Notes under the pieces: model-generated
Seen by the model: the letters and a program-made list of their open reading frames with translations, nothing else
Told to the model about the DNA's origin: nothing
The model's database searches: none
Made by a program: the position numbers and the translations under genes
Assembly: GCF_905115235.1 (NCBI RefSeq)
Contig: NC_051855.1
Span: 13,816,388 to 13,880,387, forward strand
DNA: 64,000 nucleotides
DNA from: Hermetia illucens
Lineage: Eukaryota; Arthropoda; Insecta; Diptera; Stratiomyidae
Reading direction: 5' to 3'
Shown here: in pieces, positions 12,925 to 27,000 of the stretch
How the letters are laid out: each line of letters starts with the position of its first letter
Position numbering within the stretch: position 1 is the first letter of the stretch

Positions 12925-13200
12925 ATATGATGAGAGAAAAAAATGAATCTAGACGAACCTGACGGACGTAGCTCTTCGTGCAAATAACCCATTAAGACTG
13001 AACCGCAACTTCAGAGGTGCGTCGATCATGATATGGGGGAGCATATTCTTATCTCGGAAAACTCTAATTGTGTTTTATAACAAAAAAAATGATGGAGAAA
13101 GATTTATTGAGATGATCCAATCGGCTATTTAAAAGATAAATAATGGCATAGAACTCACATTTCAGCAGGATAATGACAGTACTCATATAGCAAAAACGTA
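12925..13200 (+). mobile_element. Tc1-like transposase relic
   Basis: Plus-strand pieces translate to Tc1-type transposase: KMNLDEPDG at about 12940, then from about 13019 RGASIMIWGSIF, an ERFIEMIQ stretch, and LTFQQDNDSTHIAK, which carries the second catalytic Asp region (family pattern QQDNAxxHxAK). There is a premature stop between the two blocks and a poly(A)-rich break after the last. Neither the helix-turn-helix end nor terminal repeats were found. It is a plain DNA transposon fragment, long inactive. Confidence 0.75.
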
Positions 13201-14753
13201 AAAAAAAAATGGTCCGTACTATTTTTCTTATTTGAGGATGCTGGGAGTCCTGAGTCCGCGTCCACTCGATGGCGGACCGGAACACTTGGGAAGCAATTTA
13301 CTTGCTCTCTTGTGGTCCACGGGCTACTCTTTTTTTGAGTTAAACATCCAAGTTTATCGAAAAAGTTGACTGGGGTCGACGCCGATTGTGAACGGGACAA
13401 ACACTAAAGAAAAAGAGGTACTTTCGATCACGCTGCTCCCAGCCCTCTAGCATGGCAGTAGAAAAACCCCTTTTTTTGTGGAGATAGATATATAAGTTGC
13501 TTTGGACTTCAATAATGAACTATCCTATGGGGCTGGAAACCTCCCAGGAAATCTTGAGAATAAAACTCCTCATATTATTTTTTTTTCAGATACTTTTTAC
13601 GAGATAATAACAGAATAAGAAATTCTACGATTGCAATAAATAGATGATCTTAATTAGAAATGAAAACGGGGTGACCGTACACATTAATTCAAAATAAAAA
13701 TGAATGCAGGTAAATACGTGTGTACAAGATGATCCTGATAAAGCAAATTTAGAACTAAAACTATAACAAATTAAACAAAACATTCACAACAAATAACGAA
13801 CATAGTTACAACAAACGTTTCTTATTACCTGAACTTATGGACTAAGTATGCAAAACAGTGCTTAGCCGAACATTAATATACATTCTAACTCACGCATACT
13901 TTCATCTTACTCTCCCTAAATGCAACGATTTTTGCTTTCCGAGTAATGGTAAAAATTAACAAATGTCTTCCCTTGCCGTTTTTTTTTTTTATCTTTTATC
14001 TTATGTTTCTGTTAAATATAACTACACTTCTTCATTTTCTTTTAAAAGTCGCTCCGTAGTAGTAACTATACAAAATATCAGTCTCATCTAATAACGAGCG
14101 AAGTAAGCGGCGCTGTATGATTCCAAAAATAAGATTTCTTAAAATTTTGCGTACTTCCTTTTTTAGCACGGAACTGTGAAAGTTTGCGCTGAATACCTAA
14201 TGTTTCCTATATCGACACTCAAGGAATAGGTTAGAATTTTGAAAGTGTTTTATGCTGTTTTCGATTTCAGTAAACCCTTGCTTAGAATAAAAGCCTTTTT
14301 TTGAAAGCGATGGCTTTAACTGCGTTATCATAAAGAAATCTTATGAGCACTCGATGGCTTAATATTTCATGATGTACACATGAATTTGTGAGTGGTTTTA
14401 ATATCTCATGATTCAAAGTGTTCAAATCGCATTTAATTTTGAAAATAGTATGTACAACATATTCACAAATCCAGATCTGACGAGGGTCGCGCTTCCTTAT
14501 CACATAGCTGAATATATATGCCTTGTCCGTTGAAATGATGAAAGGCAGACTTTTTAAGTTATTAGGAAGAATACTTCGAGGTTCAGGCTGGCGGAATAAT
14601 TTCGAATCCTTCATTTCTAGTCCGAAAGTCTGAATCGCGTGTTTATAAATCAAACGGCAAGGCAGTGGTTAACACACAAAACTCACGGTTGTCTTCTACT
14701 TTACAAAAATATTACCTAAAACCCATCGGCGACTTGAAAACCGATGGGACGGC
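13201..14753. other. Intergenic downstream of Arl4
   Basis: Contains a repeat-like block at about 13240-13345 whose GGAGTCC...AGTCCGC...GGACC pattern recurs at 36.42 kb. The remainder is AT-rich and probably includes the 3' UTR of Arl4 (minus strand). A 123-codon open frame at 14282-14653 shows no domain and was not accepted. Confidence 0.35.
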
Positions 14754-16302
<1,549 letters not shown>

Positions 16303-16750
16303 ACTCTGGTCTTGTGCTCGCCAAATGGCAAAACAGAAGTTGGTTCTTTGTTTTATTTTTTATACAGAACATGTATGCTTTCGGACATATGAGTTGATGT
16401 TACAATACTGAAAATTCGGTAAAATCATTCTAACAAAGGCGGTGACAATATCATGGCGTAAATTATCATAGTAACTACTTGGAAAAGTAACATACCCTCT
16501 GATTTTAGTGATTTGAACATAATTTTGTGCAGCTTACGGTCTAAACGTTGATGGTTTCCTAGTTTGGGAGCTGCGGTTACTCGCTAACCATTCAATAAAC
16601 AATTCTTTGATTCCTAAAGGCCATTTGCTAGTCGTCCTTCATTTGGTGTTCGGGCAACATATGTGAAAACCATTAAAATCGAAGGGTAGGCCGCTTTTGT
16701 AAACGATTACTATTATCATTAAGTGACAAACTTGCACCAACATTGAAGGG
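16303..16750. promoter_or_regulatory. Arl4 upstream region
   Basis: AT-rich sequence upstream of the Arl4 start codon (minus strand). It should hold the promoter and 5' UTR, but I saw no distinctive core-promoter element. Confidence 0.3.
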
Positions 16751-16759
16751 CTCTCTACT

Positions 16760-18740
16760 TAGTTATTTATTAAACGGACAACAAACAAAGTAAGCTCCGA
16801 CGGGAGGTCGTTGATAAAAAAAATAACAAAGGGACCAGAATAGATCCCTGTGGATCGGCAGAGGAGGGGGAGAAGGAACGGGAAGTGCAGCCGTTAAAAG
16901 AGACAGGGAGATGGACTGACCAGTTTTGAGCAAAAAGAAGTTTGGAAGACCACCGTAGCCACGGCTGATATTGGCATCAAGTTTGTCAATGAGGTACTCG
17001 GCCAGGAGAGGGATAAGAAGGCAAATCGTTATCGATGCGGGACAGACTACATTCACTAGCAGGAGGGAGGCGGAGGAAGAAGGGGGAACATATACTGAGG
17101 AAAAGTAGCGGCAGAGTAAATCACAAAATAGTTGTGAGGAGTTAGCTGAGGAGCAGGAGATTTTAATGGATGGAGCGGATAGCATGGCAAGACAGCGGAA
17201 GGTTTGAGGTTTCCGCGCTTTAGTGAGTCTTCAACATGGACTTACGTATTAAGGATTTGCCGAGGAACGCAGAGTTTTGAACAAAAAACTAAGCCAGCGT
17301 AAGTTCAAAAAGACAGAAACTTCTTCCTCGCTATGTTTTGTGGTCTTCAGTGTTGAACCAAATAGGGTAAGAGCGTAAGCACTAGGGAAAGGAACAGACG
17401 TAACAGAGAAGAAGTCGGTATTTTTCATATTAGTTGTAATCCCAAATGTAGATATCGAAGAAACATTGGAAGCAATAAAAATCAAAAATAGAATGGATAG
17501 GGAACAACTCACAACACTCTATAAACACCAAAAATGAGATGATCCCCCTATCAGAGCGAACATTACATTCTCATCGTTAGCAGCAGCATCATAAATATGT
17601 ATCATAAATCACAATGAAGGAAACCACGCAACGACCTTGATAAAAAAAGGTATGCAGCAGGTAATAAGAAATAGGGGAAAAAGGGAAGGATGGGAAAAAT
17701 GGGAAACAATTACAGAATAATTAATAGAGTTGAAAGTTATCGTATAAATAGGGGTAGTTTAAGACAGATTAATTAATTAAGTACTGGTACTGATGAAGGA
17801 GGCACGTGGTCTCCGAAACAATTGTATCCGGAAAGAAAATAAAAAAAATTACAATATAAGGAACAATACCTAATTCATTTTTTAATTTATATATTAACTG
17901 TAAAAAAAGAATGGACAAAAATTTCAACTTAGGGAAGAAGATCAGATAAAATGGTATAGAAGGTGTTGAGTGCTTGGTCACACTTTAATGGAGAGAGGAG
18001 GGGAACCCAGTTGATTGCCGCAAGGGCTGAGTTCAGACCTTGGAAGTTCGTCTTACGAAAATTGAACTTGGTAGGCTTGTGCGCAACAGGAGAGTAGAGT
18101 CGGGATATCTGAGCATCCAAATCGAGAGCAGGATGATGGGCGTCAGAGGCACCATAAGACGGTGCATGAGCAGATTGGGAAAGGCAATGCACAGAAAGGT
18201 TAGAGAGGACAAAGGCAAGAGTGCGATCTAAGTGGTTTGCCCAGGAAGGCATGGGAAGATTAAAGTCGCCATAGAGGATGAAAGGAAGTGAGGGGAACAA
18301 AACGATTAGGACCACTGATCATTTGTCGAGGAAATCCTTGTACAGAGAAGGCGGGCTGGGGCAGGGAAAATATACACACGTTAGACAAAGAGGCATACGT
18401 TTTGCGGAATGACTCGGGTGGTGAAAAAATCGTAGGTGGATGAGGAGGAGGAAAAGATGACTTCGGCGAAGAGAGGGAACTTACAAGCTATTAAGGCACC
18501 TCTGCCGGTTGTCTTACCAAGCGCAGCGTAATCTCTGTCAAAATGAAAGACAAAGTGTCCCCCGAGGAGCTCGGAATCTAAAATCCTGTCCTCCAACCGG
18601 GTTTCAGAAACGCAGATGACGTGATGTTGGAATGCTAAGGTAGACAGTTTGAAATCCGACAGCTTGGTCCTTAGACCCCTTACATTTTGATAAAACAGTG
18701 TAAAGTTGTTACAATCATTATATATGGATATCAATAAAGC
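16760..18740 (-). mobile_element. Decayed CR1/Jockey-like LINE (endonuclease and RT start)
   Basis: Minus-strand open pieces form the front of a LINE ORF2. From 18734: FTLFYQNVRGLRTKL and ICVSETRLEDRI (AP-endonuclease N-terminus, with the catalytic Glu in SETRLED), then at about 18270 FILYGDFNLPMPSW (GDFN motif), then after an interruption the RT-leading segment near 17150-16900 (FFCDLL-like CDLLCRYFSSVY, LDANISRGYGGLPNFFLL, the equivalent of the KGxGPDGIPPxFL motif). The catalytic YADD part of RT and the 3' end are missing. Between about 17520 and 17930 the element is interrupted by unrelated sequence that contains the hammerhead-like motif. Several frame breaks show it is inactive. Clade assignment is tentative. 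Confidence 0.7.
17781..17832 (+). ncRNA. Hammerhead-ribozyme-like motif
   Basis: Read on the plus strand, all core parts are in order. CTGATGA is at 17790-17796, followed by an unpaired A and stem II (GGAG with CTCC, loop GCACGTGGT), then GAAA at 17815-17818. Stem III is the self-complementary CAATTG, and UA at 17825-17826 is the expected UH cleavage dinucleotide. Stem I can form between CTGG-T-A upstream and TCCGG downstream, with one bulged U and a G-U pair. The A before stem II and the very short stem III resemble type I hammerheads of Penelope-like retroelements and animal retrozymes. No activity can be shown from sequence; the motif may be a relic. Confidence 0.6.
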
Positions 18741-20668
18741 AACAGGAAAATGACAGAAAATCTCGCTTCACGATATACTACGTGGTTGCTTCCGTCATAT
18801 GATGCTCAAGTGAGTTCAGAAAGATTCATAAACTTCTTTTTTATGAAGAAACCATTCAGATAAAGTGATGATATGAAAAACCTGCAAAGTTCCCAGAAGA
18901 ACAAAAAGTCCTGCAGGAAGTATGACGGCCTAAAGGTAATTATTATATTCATAAACAAATGTTAATAGGCACGAAAATAGCGATATAAATTGAGGGATAT
19001 GTCATCAACAAGGCTTGTTAAAGCAAAACACACTAGACAAGACAACTAGCAAGATAGTGATTGTTTATATCCGTCTCCAAAGGCCCGAAAATGACTCGGT
19101 TGCAACAGTCAGTCTTCACCAAACAATATGGTTAATTCACTACAACTCAATATAATTTACTTAATTAAACACTCACCTGTATTAATTCACTCATTTTTCT
19201 TGAAAAAGATGTGATATTCTACTTATAAACAAAAAAAAATCTTATCGATTAAGACCAGGCTGTAGATGGCTAATATCCTCGAGACGTCACGCATGCGAAC
19301 TAACATAAATAAAGGACAATGCATAAACGGAAAAAGTGCACAATCGGAACAATCTGCATGGATAACACTCATTAGCAAGGCAGTCACTTAAATATGAATG
19401 AGACTCTGAATAACTTTCTCGTATACCAAAAGTCGTGGGCATTAATTTCTCTTGTAAGAACTAGAAAATAGAAATCACGAGAGCATTTCCACGGATGCAT
19501 TTATTCATAATTTCCGCCTTTATTCGTACTACATTATAGCAGAGCATTTTCGTTTTGGGAAAGGAAACTGACAAAGTTAAATGTCCTCGACGCGAAGGGG
19601 CTGCACTGTTAGGGACTTTGTATTTATTTCATGATTCGGGGGAACTCCCTTCCAACTTCCCGGCCGTCAAAAATTCCAGATACGAAGGCGTTCAATATAT
19701 GCCAATAGATTTCGCAAAATTCTTTAGCAACGAATTATAATCAACGCTAGAAAGGTAATCTCCAGACCCACTCATTTACAAATCACAGAGTTTTCCTATG
19801 TCAAATGTCAGAACGTCAAAATGAAAAACACAAGATTGTCTACCTGACTGAGCAGGGCTGGCACAATGTAGATACCCAGATGTTAGGTCACTAGTTCCGT
19901 TCAGAAATAGCAATGTAAGATGTGGGTACAGTTCCATTCCAGAGTTTCTAGGAGTTTTGAAAAAGCAACTGGATACACTCGGATTATTATATCTTTTTGC
20001 CATACAAATAGATAACACATACATTTCCAGATACAATTACGAAACGGATCTTTTAAAATTTCTATTTTATCTGCAACTCTATCTTCCTCTACTAAAAGCA
20101 TTTGAATCTATTAATGACTTGTTCATATTTTTATTAAATCTTTTCATCGGATTATCGTTAAAATATCTCTGCACACTGATTGATAATCACAGCCTTTTAC
20201 CAAGCGGAATGCAACCAAACCATAGGCAGGGTGCCACAAAAGTTTCTAGACTTCTAGCTACTACCCTGGTAAAACCAGGGTACAAAATCAAGTGATTCTC
20301 TATAAAGCTTGTATGCTTGCTGTTAAATAGAGAGAATTTCCAAGAATTCGCAAGAGCAGATACCATATTGGCTCCAAGATAACAAAACGAATACTAAAAA
20401 AGAACATTTCTCCTAGAAGATATCGTTAGTGGAAATTAACATTGCACATTTAGATAAAAATGGCGATTTTTGCCGTTGTTTTCTGGTAAACATTAAGACA
20501 TTACAAACTATTAGGAATTATTCGGAGTACAATCAAATTGGGAGATTATATTAGTCGTATTCCGAACAACTTCAAAATTCCAGAATTTTTTTGAAAAGTT
20601 ATAGTTAAAAATGAACGAGTTACGTGACAATATTCCCCTCAAAATTTTACGGACACAACAACTGTGAT
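18741..20668. other. Repeat-rich intergenic DNA, no gene found
   Basis: No coding signal. A perfect 8-bp inverted repeat (ACCCTGGT, 3-nt loop, ACCAGGGT) lies at about 20264-20282. Short open frames at 19555-19740 and 19957-20295 lack any recognisable domain. Confidence 0.35.
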
Positions 20669-20728
20669 CCCACGTTGGGCGCCAACTCTGCTAAGGACGT
20701 AACAACTATAACCCCACGTTGGGCGCCA
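20669..20728 (-). mobile_element. LTR-retrotransposon fossil: duplicated primer-binding-site motif
   Basis: On the minus strand TGGCGCCCAACGTGGG occurs twice, 44 bp apart (20669-20684 and 20713-20728). This is the tRNA-primer-binding motif that follows the 5' LTR in many insect Ty3/gypsy-like elements. No gag, pol or complete LTR pair was recognised around it, so this is a broken fragment. Family and age cannot be fixed. Confidence 0.5.
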
Positions 20729-20759
20729 GCTCTGTTGGAATGAGAATCCAAAAGGTGGT

Positions 20760-22380
20760 GATCCCGTTATCTTTTGGGGTTTACACCCATCGGACTTGTT
20801 AGTATTAGGATCAGAGCTTCCTTCGCTGGCGAATACTCTGCTGCCTAAACGACCTTACCAGGATTTTATTGACCAGTCCAGGGAATAACATTGGAAATTA
20901 CACTATCGAAAAAGCTTTACAAAGACTTATAGATCGAGGACAGTAGTGGGCGACCACATCTCTAAAGTACTGAGGCTCTACAAGAACACCGTGAAAAAAT
21001 TGACTTGATGTGCGAAAATTTCAAACAGCCAAAAACAGAGGAACATATGCCCATGTGAAACTATAAAACTTAGCTTTCCTCTTTTCATTTCAATTTTATA
21101 CACAAAGCATCTAGATACTTTTCCTCCACCCTATACAACTTCAAAACAAACTCTTTCCGGTGCCAACATAAAAAGAGAGTATTGCATTGGGAACATTGCA
21201 AAATAGATAAAGATAGGGCCATGAACAATAGCATCCCTGATATAAAAGTATTAACATAAATTTATGAAGTAGCAGACTTACATACACATGTTTTACTTGA
21301 ACAGCACAAGAATACTGTTGACTGCAAATCAGTACAAACATACATCCAAAATCAATTCAACGCTGTTTTCTGAAAATTTATACATATATTTACCAATAAC
21401 GCTAATAACACTTGTTGACATTTTCACTTTATTACGTATTACGCTGGCCTTTACGTTGGCTACAAAAGATAGTTTACGGTGTGTATCTTTGAGATATTTC
21501 CTAAGCTACATGTACCTATACATAAGCTAGTAGCACCATCTGTAGCGAAAGGTGATCCAGGTAGCAGACGATACCTGTATTCGATGGATGCTGTGTTTGA
21601 ATGATCTCAACAGTGTTTTGCTAACACCGGAGGGTCGCCGTCTGTAACGGCACTTCAACTTTTTTTTCCAGCACAGTGTAATATTGAGTTTTATAGGTGT
21701 CAGGTAGCGACTTTTTCACATTTTTTATTTACACTTTCACTGGAGACCAATTTTAACATATTTGAATTTGTAGTTGCGCTTTGCTTTGAATATTTTTCAC
21801 TGAAATTTTCACATAGGTAACTTCCGAATTGCGGATTATAATATCTTCAAAAATTCCTAAAAAATAAGGTCATTGGACATGTTTCCGTACTTGGGATCGC
21901 GTTTATTTTCTTTTCAATAAGCGATATTTACAGACACAGACAGCTAGTTGTATAATCCCACATTGCAAACTTTGCCCAGAATTAAAACTTTTCCTATAAA
22001 ATTGTAAATCATCACCACCCGACATGATTATATTGATCAGAACTCCGTTTTCCTACTATCCTACTATCAACCATTCCCCAGAAATGGTTTACCACTAATC
22101 AACTATTTGATAGACATTTCGATGTTAATGCACCTATAGCGACCACCGAAGGAAACTGCAATCAATAGGACTCGGAAGCTTTACCAAAGCCAAGGATAAC
22201 CACGATGCTATGTAGAGGCAGCATATACTCTCCGAATAGCAATCCAAACTACTAGTAAATTGGAGAAATTGTGACAAAGGCAAGAGGTGCGTGAGGTCAC
22301 ATAGAGATACATTTATATGTCGCGATCATAAACAATATATATGTATAAATATATTATTTACGTTACGTATCAGTGACCGC
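20760..22380. other. Intergenic, nothing identified beyond possible repeat
   Basis: The first 250 bp may belong to the neighbouring LTR fossil. The rest shows no gene, no structured repeat and no coding bias. Confidence 0.3.
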
Positions 22381-22399
22381 TCCCAATTAGCGCTATGGT

Positions 22400-22890
22400 G
22401 CGCCATTTTGATGCCACAAACTCCTAAGACCGTGACCGTTGTTATGAGAGCAAAGATATAGAGTCCAGTCGGCTCAGATCTTCATAGCCAGCACGTAGCA
22501 TTCATGGAGAAAAGAAGCTTTCCCATCCTGCAGCTAGAGATTTCTCTGGGGTCCCCAAAGAATGGTTGCAGAGCCCCGGTAGCACCTGCACACGCGGTTC
22601 CTTGAATTCTACTAAGCTTCGTTCTACTGTATTGTGATGGGACGCACGACAGCTGTTTACATCCAGAGAACCATCCTCGGCCGGAGACATAATTTCTTTA
22701 CAAGAATGCTATATAGGCTTTCTTCACCCACAGTTTAGGTTCGGATCCAAGATTACACGCAGGTACTTTACATTAGAGTGTCTCCAGTTTCGACAAGGCA
22801 CAGCATAACCCTTTCCTGCTGTTTCTGTAATATGACTGGCATGATGCCATCTGGACCCGGAGATTTATAGCCGAAGAGAGGTAAATCAAA
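22400..22890 (-). mobile_element. LINE reverse-transcriptase relic
   Basis: Near 22880-22840 on the minus strand the translation FGYKSPGPDGIMPVILQ matches the start of the RT domain in R1/Jockey-type LINEs (pattern KSPGPDGIxPxLLQ). Downstream the frame decays. It lies directly beside, and in the same orientation as, a SINE copy that inserted next to it. Confidence 0.6.
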
Positions 22891-22912
22891 TCACCAAATT
22901 TTCAGAATTTAT

Positions 22913-23154
22913 AACAATAATCGTTGGCGCACCAATTCATATTGGATCAGGGCCTTGAAGTGTGTTAGAGCACTTCATTCAAGACCGCAACGGTACACTA
23001 CAGCAGACTGTAGGAGGCAATGTATTACGCTCGCCCGAGATTATTACCCTGATTTGACTCATTCACGATACAAATTCCACTGCCACCAGTGAGATTTGAA
23101 CCGTGACCTTCCGTACGACAGCCTTGCGCTCTAAACACTCAACTATTCGGACAC
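22913..23154 (-). repeat. tRNA-derived SINE, near full-length with 12-bp TSD
   Basis: The best copy of the family. On the minus strand it starts with a tRNA-like head: A box around AGTTGAGTGTTTAGAGCGC, B box GGTTCAAATC. It continues through CTCACTGGTGGCAGTG, CTCGGGCGAG, a TTGCCTCCTACAG block, GTGCTCTAACACACTTCAAG and GCGCCAACGATTATT to an A/T-rich tail. The element is bracketed by perfect 12-bp direct repeats TTCAGAATTTAT (22901-22912 and 23155-23166), a classic L1/RTE-style target-site duplication. Pol III-transcribed non-autonomous retroposon. Confidence 0.92.
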
Positions 23155-23589
23155 TTCAGAATTTATTGCGAGTGCTTAAATACAGCAATTTCCAACGGAT
23201 TCGGCTTACTTTCAATTTATATGAGAAAACCAGGTTTTGTTTTTATTGATATATATATAGTTTAAAAAAGCCCACGGACCCTCTTCCCGCCCAACCGGAC
23301 CGAGGGGCGACCAACCTAAGGATGGGCTGAAGGCAACATCCAAAGGCCCGCATCACAGCGATGATGCGTTTTAACGCAAAGTGTGTGCGATCATGCGAAA
23401 ATGTATTCCTACATCCTGATTGTCGCAAACACTTCAAGCAATTACGCGGTTGTTCTACACTACACAGACATGGATCTTAAATGGAAGACAGTACGAATTA
23501 AAATTGAAGCAAAAAGTTATACTTCAATGTACCGTGTAGGTCGAGGAAATATACACATTCTCCGCCCTCGCCTGCTCCAGTTTGACCAC

Positions 23590-24050
23590 GGTTAAATGCA
23601 TTTACGCAGAAAGTGCCGGACCGTGCTCAGACAGACTACTGGCTGGAGCGAGGCAGCATTGATTGGTTCTGCAGACGATCTTGCAATGGTAATAGCTGCG
23701 AAACACCACCAGGACGTGGAACTGTATGCGAAACCATTCATGCCATCAAAGCATGGCTCGAAATGGTGAAATTGGACCTGGCGGATGATAAGACGGAAGG
23801 GGTCCTTATTACCAACCGCAGGAAAAGCAACACTATTAAAATTCGAGTTGGTAATCACGAGGTCGTGTCAAAATCGATCATTAGATACCTGGGGGTAATG
23901 ATCGATGCTAAGTTGAGATTCAAGCGGCACCTGGACTATGCGCGCGAAAAGACAGCTCGCCTCTAGCAAGGATGATGCCTAATATTGGAGGGCTAAAATC
24001 TAATCGCCGGTTGCTTGTCACAGGAGTGGTGAAATCCATCCTTTATCGGA
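23590..24050 (+). mobile_element. R1-like LINE reverse-transcriptase fragment
   Basis: An open frame at 23613-23966 reads through RT palm/thumb sequence: WLEMVKLDLADDKTEGVLIT, then IRVGNHEVVSKSIIRYLGV and MIDAKLRFKRHLDYA, matching the pattern KTE-x-VLI...IRYLGVxID-x-LxFxxH of R1 and related clades. The preceding YADD position reads IDWFCRRSCNG, not catalytic. Beyond 23966 the same reading continues only with stops. Opposite in strand to the RT relic at 22.4-22.9 kb. Confidence 0.8.
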
Positions 24051-24059
24051 ATTAGGATT

Positions 24060-27000
24060 TTATTTTCGTTTTACTGAAGATGGTACAAAGTACATTGCCT
24101 CAAACTCTCCTCCTCTTTTACCTATTGTCTTCTAATGATCAAAACGATCGCATTTCGATATGTCTAGATGCTTCTCTTGAAGACAGGGCCGTTGAGAGAA
24201 AATCCCGGCCCGGGATGAAAATTGTGAGAAAAACGAGCCCCGGGTTGAAAATTATACGGGCTTGGGGAGAAAATTATGCGAACTCACCTATGATCCATTT
24301 TTGTTCATTGAAATTTTTGCTTTTGTGCCACCGAGGTACTGGGGAAATTCCACCCTCACCTCCCTCCCCTTGCCTTCTACCTTCCTCTCGATAGGACTGG
24401 TTGTAGAGGTACTTATAAATTTTTACAAGTGCATACTAGACATTCCAACACGCCACAGTGCGAGTTTTACAGTGAATTACATTGATCTCTGTTAACTCAA
24501 AGAAAACGTGTTGCTAATGCATATGAGGTAAGTGGATAAAAATACATAAGCCTATATATATCTGCACAAATCCATTTATGAAATAATTTCAGTAAGTTAC
24601 CCTATATTTCAAAAATAATACGGGTTGTTCTATTTAATTCACTAAATAGCATTTCAATCACTTTTTATCAAACTGCATTATAGTTGTTTTGGTATTAACT
24701 GAAATTAATTACGTAAATATGTGTGTATTGTTCTATTTACTGGGGAACCCGTTAGTAGCATTGAATGAATAAATCGATAGTTTTGCTTAGTTCGATTTAG
24801 ATGCAATTTCATAATTGCCGAAAATTTCTCTATCGACGTTTGCTACTGATTCATAAATGTAATTTTGTATCTTATCAATTTTTTTGCCGCATGATTCGAT
24901 TACATATTAATTTTTTTTATTAAAGTTATTTCATCCGGGGTCATACTATTTGAATTTTTCGAACGGGAGATAGACAAGGTTGCCTCTTAAAGTTAAATAA
25001 TTAAATTCGAATATATATATATTTGTCAGACCCAATATACTATGTGAGTAAGAGTTCGTTCGTTTTATTGTTAAGCTTTTGCAGGCAATTTCTCCGATGA
25101 AGATCAAGATCATATGACACGTAAGTCAATTGGGGAGGTTCCAAGTGTCCATATAACACACAAGAAGAAAGTTTTGTTTAGTTTGGCTACGTTAATAAAT
25201 ATGATATTTATGTAACACTCGAGGTATATGCATATGTACATATGACATACAATGTCTATGCAACAGGTTTAAAGCTACATTCCAAATTAGTGGACGTTGA
25301 TTATATAATTGAAATGTAAATGTTATCACCATTCAGGATGTAAACTAGGAAATGGTTTTCAGATTATTGTAACCGCATTTTGAATATGCGCTGGTGCTCA
25401 TTTATGCAAACTGCAATTGATGACTATAGAAAATCTCCGATTCTCATTCAAAGTGAACGCCAAATTATGTTAGTAGGTCACAAGCATTTTATCAGGTAGG
25501 TTCAGCCGACAGGTGGAGAAAAGATACAACGAATTTATCTTTTACTAATTTGGATAGTCACAAATTATCCTTTTGTGCTCTCTGATAGTTTTGGTCCGCA
25601 TTTGTAAATGTTTTCGGGCAGGATTTTTAATTATTTACTTAATTCGGCAGATAATTTACTTAAGAAAATTTGTGTTGATTCATCAGTTAAAATGGAACGA
25701 TTTCTACGCGTATACGTATGTTTACGCATTCATTGTGCTCGCTCCACTATTATGCAAAAAATAGCACAATTTATTGTTCAGTTTGCAAAGATTTCGGTTC
25801 ATTGATTCTTTCACCGCTCATGAGACCATGGTTGAAAGGTATCTATCTATATTAGGTGCATCCAATTACGGTTTCCAGCAGTAACAAAACTATGCAATGA
25901 AGTTAATACTAAAACAAGCTATAAGTATGCGGTAAAGAAACATGTCTCTGGTGAATGATCTTATTGGATCCATGAATGGTAGAGGTCTCTTAAAGCAAAA
26001 TAGCTAACCCGGAGATATAAGTTTCATTTAGATCAGACCTCAAGGTATCCATGTATATAGCAATTTTAATGTGAGGACAGGTGAATATACATAGTTACTC
26101 ATAGTAGGACTTGCTTAAATACAGTCTGCGAATGCTGACAAGTGGATTCCACTTTAATATCAAATTAAACCTTAAAGGAAGATACAAATCTTTTCTTGCA
26201 TTCCGAAATCAATGATGGACATGTGTGAGTTTATTATTTTCTAATATTCAACGTGCATAGGTGCTGTAAAGCTTCTGCATTACTCTTTAGATTTATACTT
26301 GCTGCTGGAAAATATAAGATCCGGCTGGTCGCTACCTTGAATATGTCTTAAATTGCCATCTAAGATCAGAGCATACATTGGCTGCAACGGGCCATGTTAT
26401 GGAAAGGTGCAATACGACCTAGCTACTTTTCACGACATAATATTACATTCCACACTCTTTCGCTGCAATACAAATGAGCCGTGTAATGGCCGATACAAAA
26501 TTAGTATTCGCTAGAGGAAAGAAAATATGATCTTTGAATCCGTCGATATATCTAGGTGCAAGAAAGTGGGGAGGCCTGATTGTTGGGTCACATTGTTGCG
26601 CACAACGGCTAAGTGGGCAGAGAAGCTAACTTGATAACTTTGGAATATTAAGCAAGCAGCAAGTGGACATCTATATGGCAAAAACGCCTCAAACTTGGAA
26701 ACGTGTTTCTGAGTCTATGGTAAAACATCGAAAGGGGGGATCACCGATGGCAGAAGAAGAAAAGAAGTTGAATGTGCTTGGCGAGATCTTTAGGACGCCA
26801 AAGTAACACTACCACCATCCACACACCGTTGATAGTAAATGAAGAGAAGGTTATCTTAAGACTGGGAATGTGGTACCACAGCAATAATAGAAATAACAAA
26901 ACCAACAACTACGTTACCAACCAACCAACCTGACTTGTCTTGGATTTCCGAGTCTTACTTTTCTTACTTTTTGTTTCCCGTAGAGTTTAAGATATTTTCA

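Noticed and set aside
14282-14653. 123-codon minus-strand frame next to Arl4
   Set aside because: Composition is that of random AT-rich DNA; no family motif, and it lies in the probable Arl4 3' UTR.
19555-19740. Short plus-strand frame starting MGKETDKVKC
   Set aside because: Only 61 codons, no homology I can recognise and no splice context.
23080-23150. Possible tRNA gene on the minus strand
   Set aside because: A and B boxes are present but no acceptor stem forms and the sequence continues into the SINE body; it is the SINE head.
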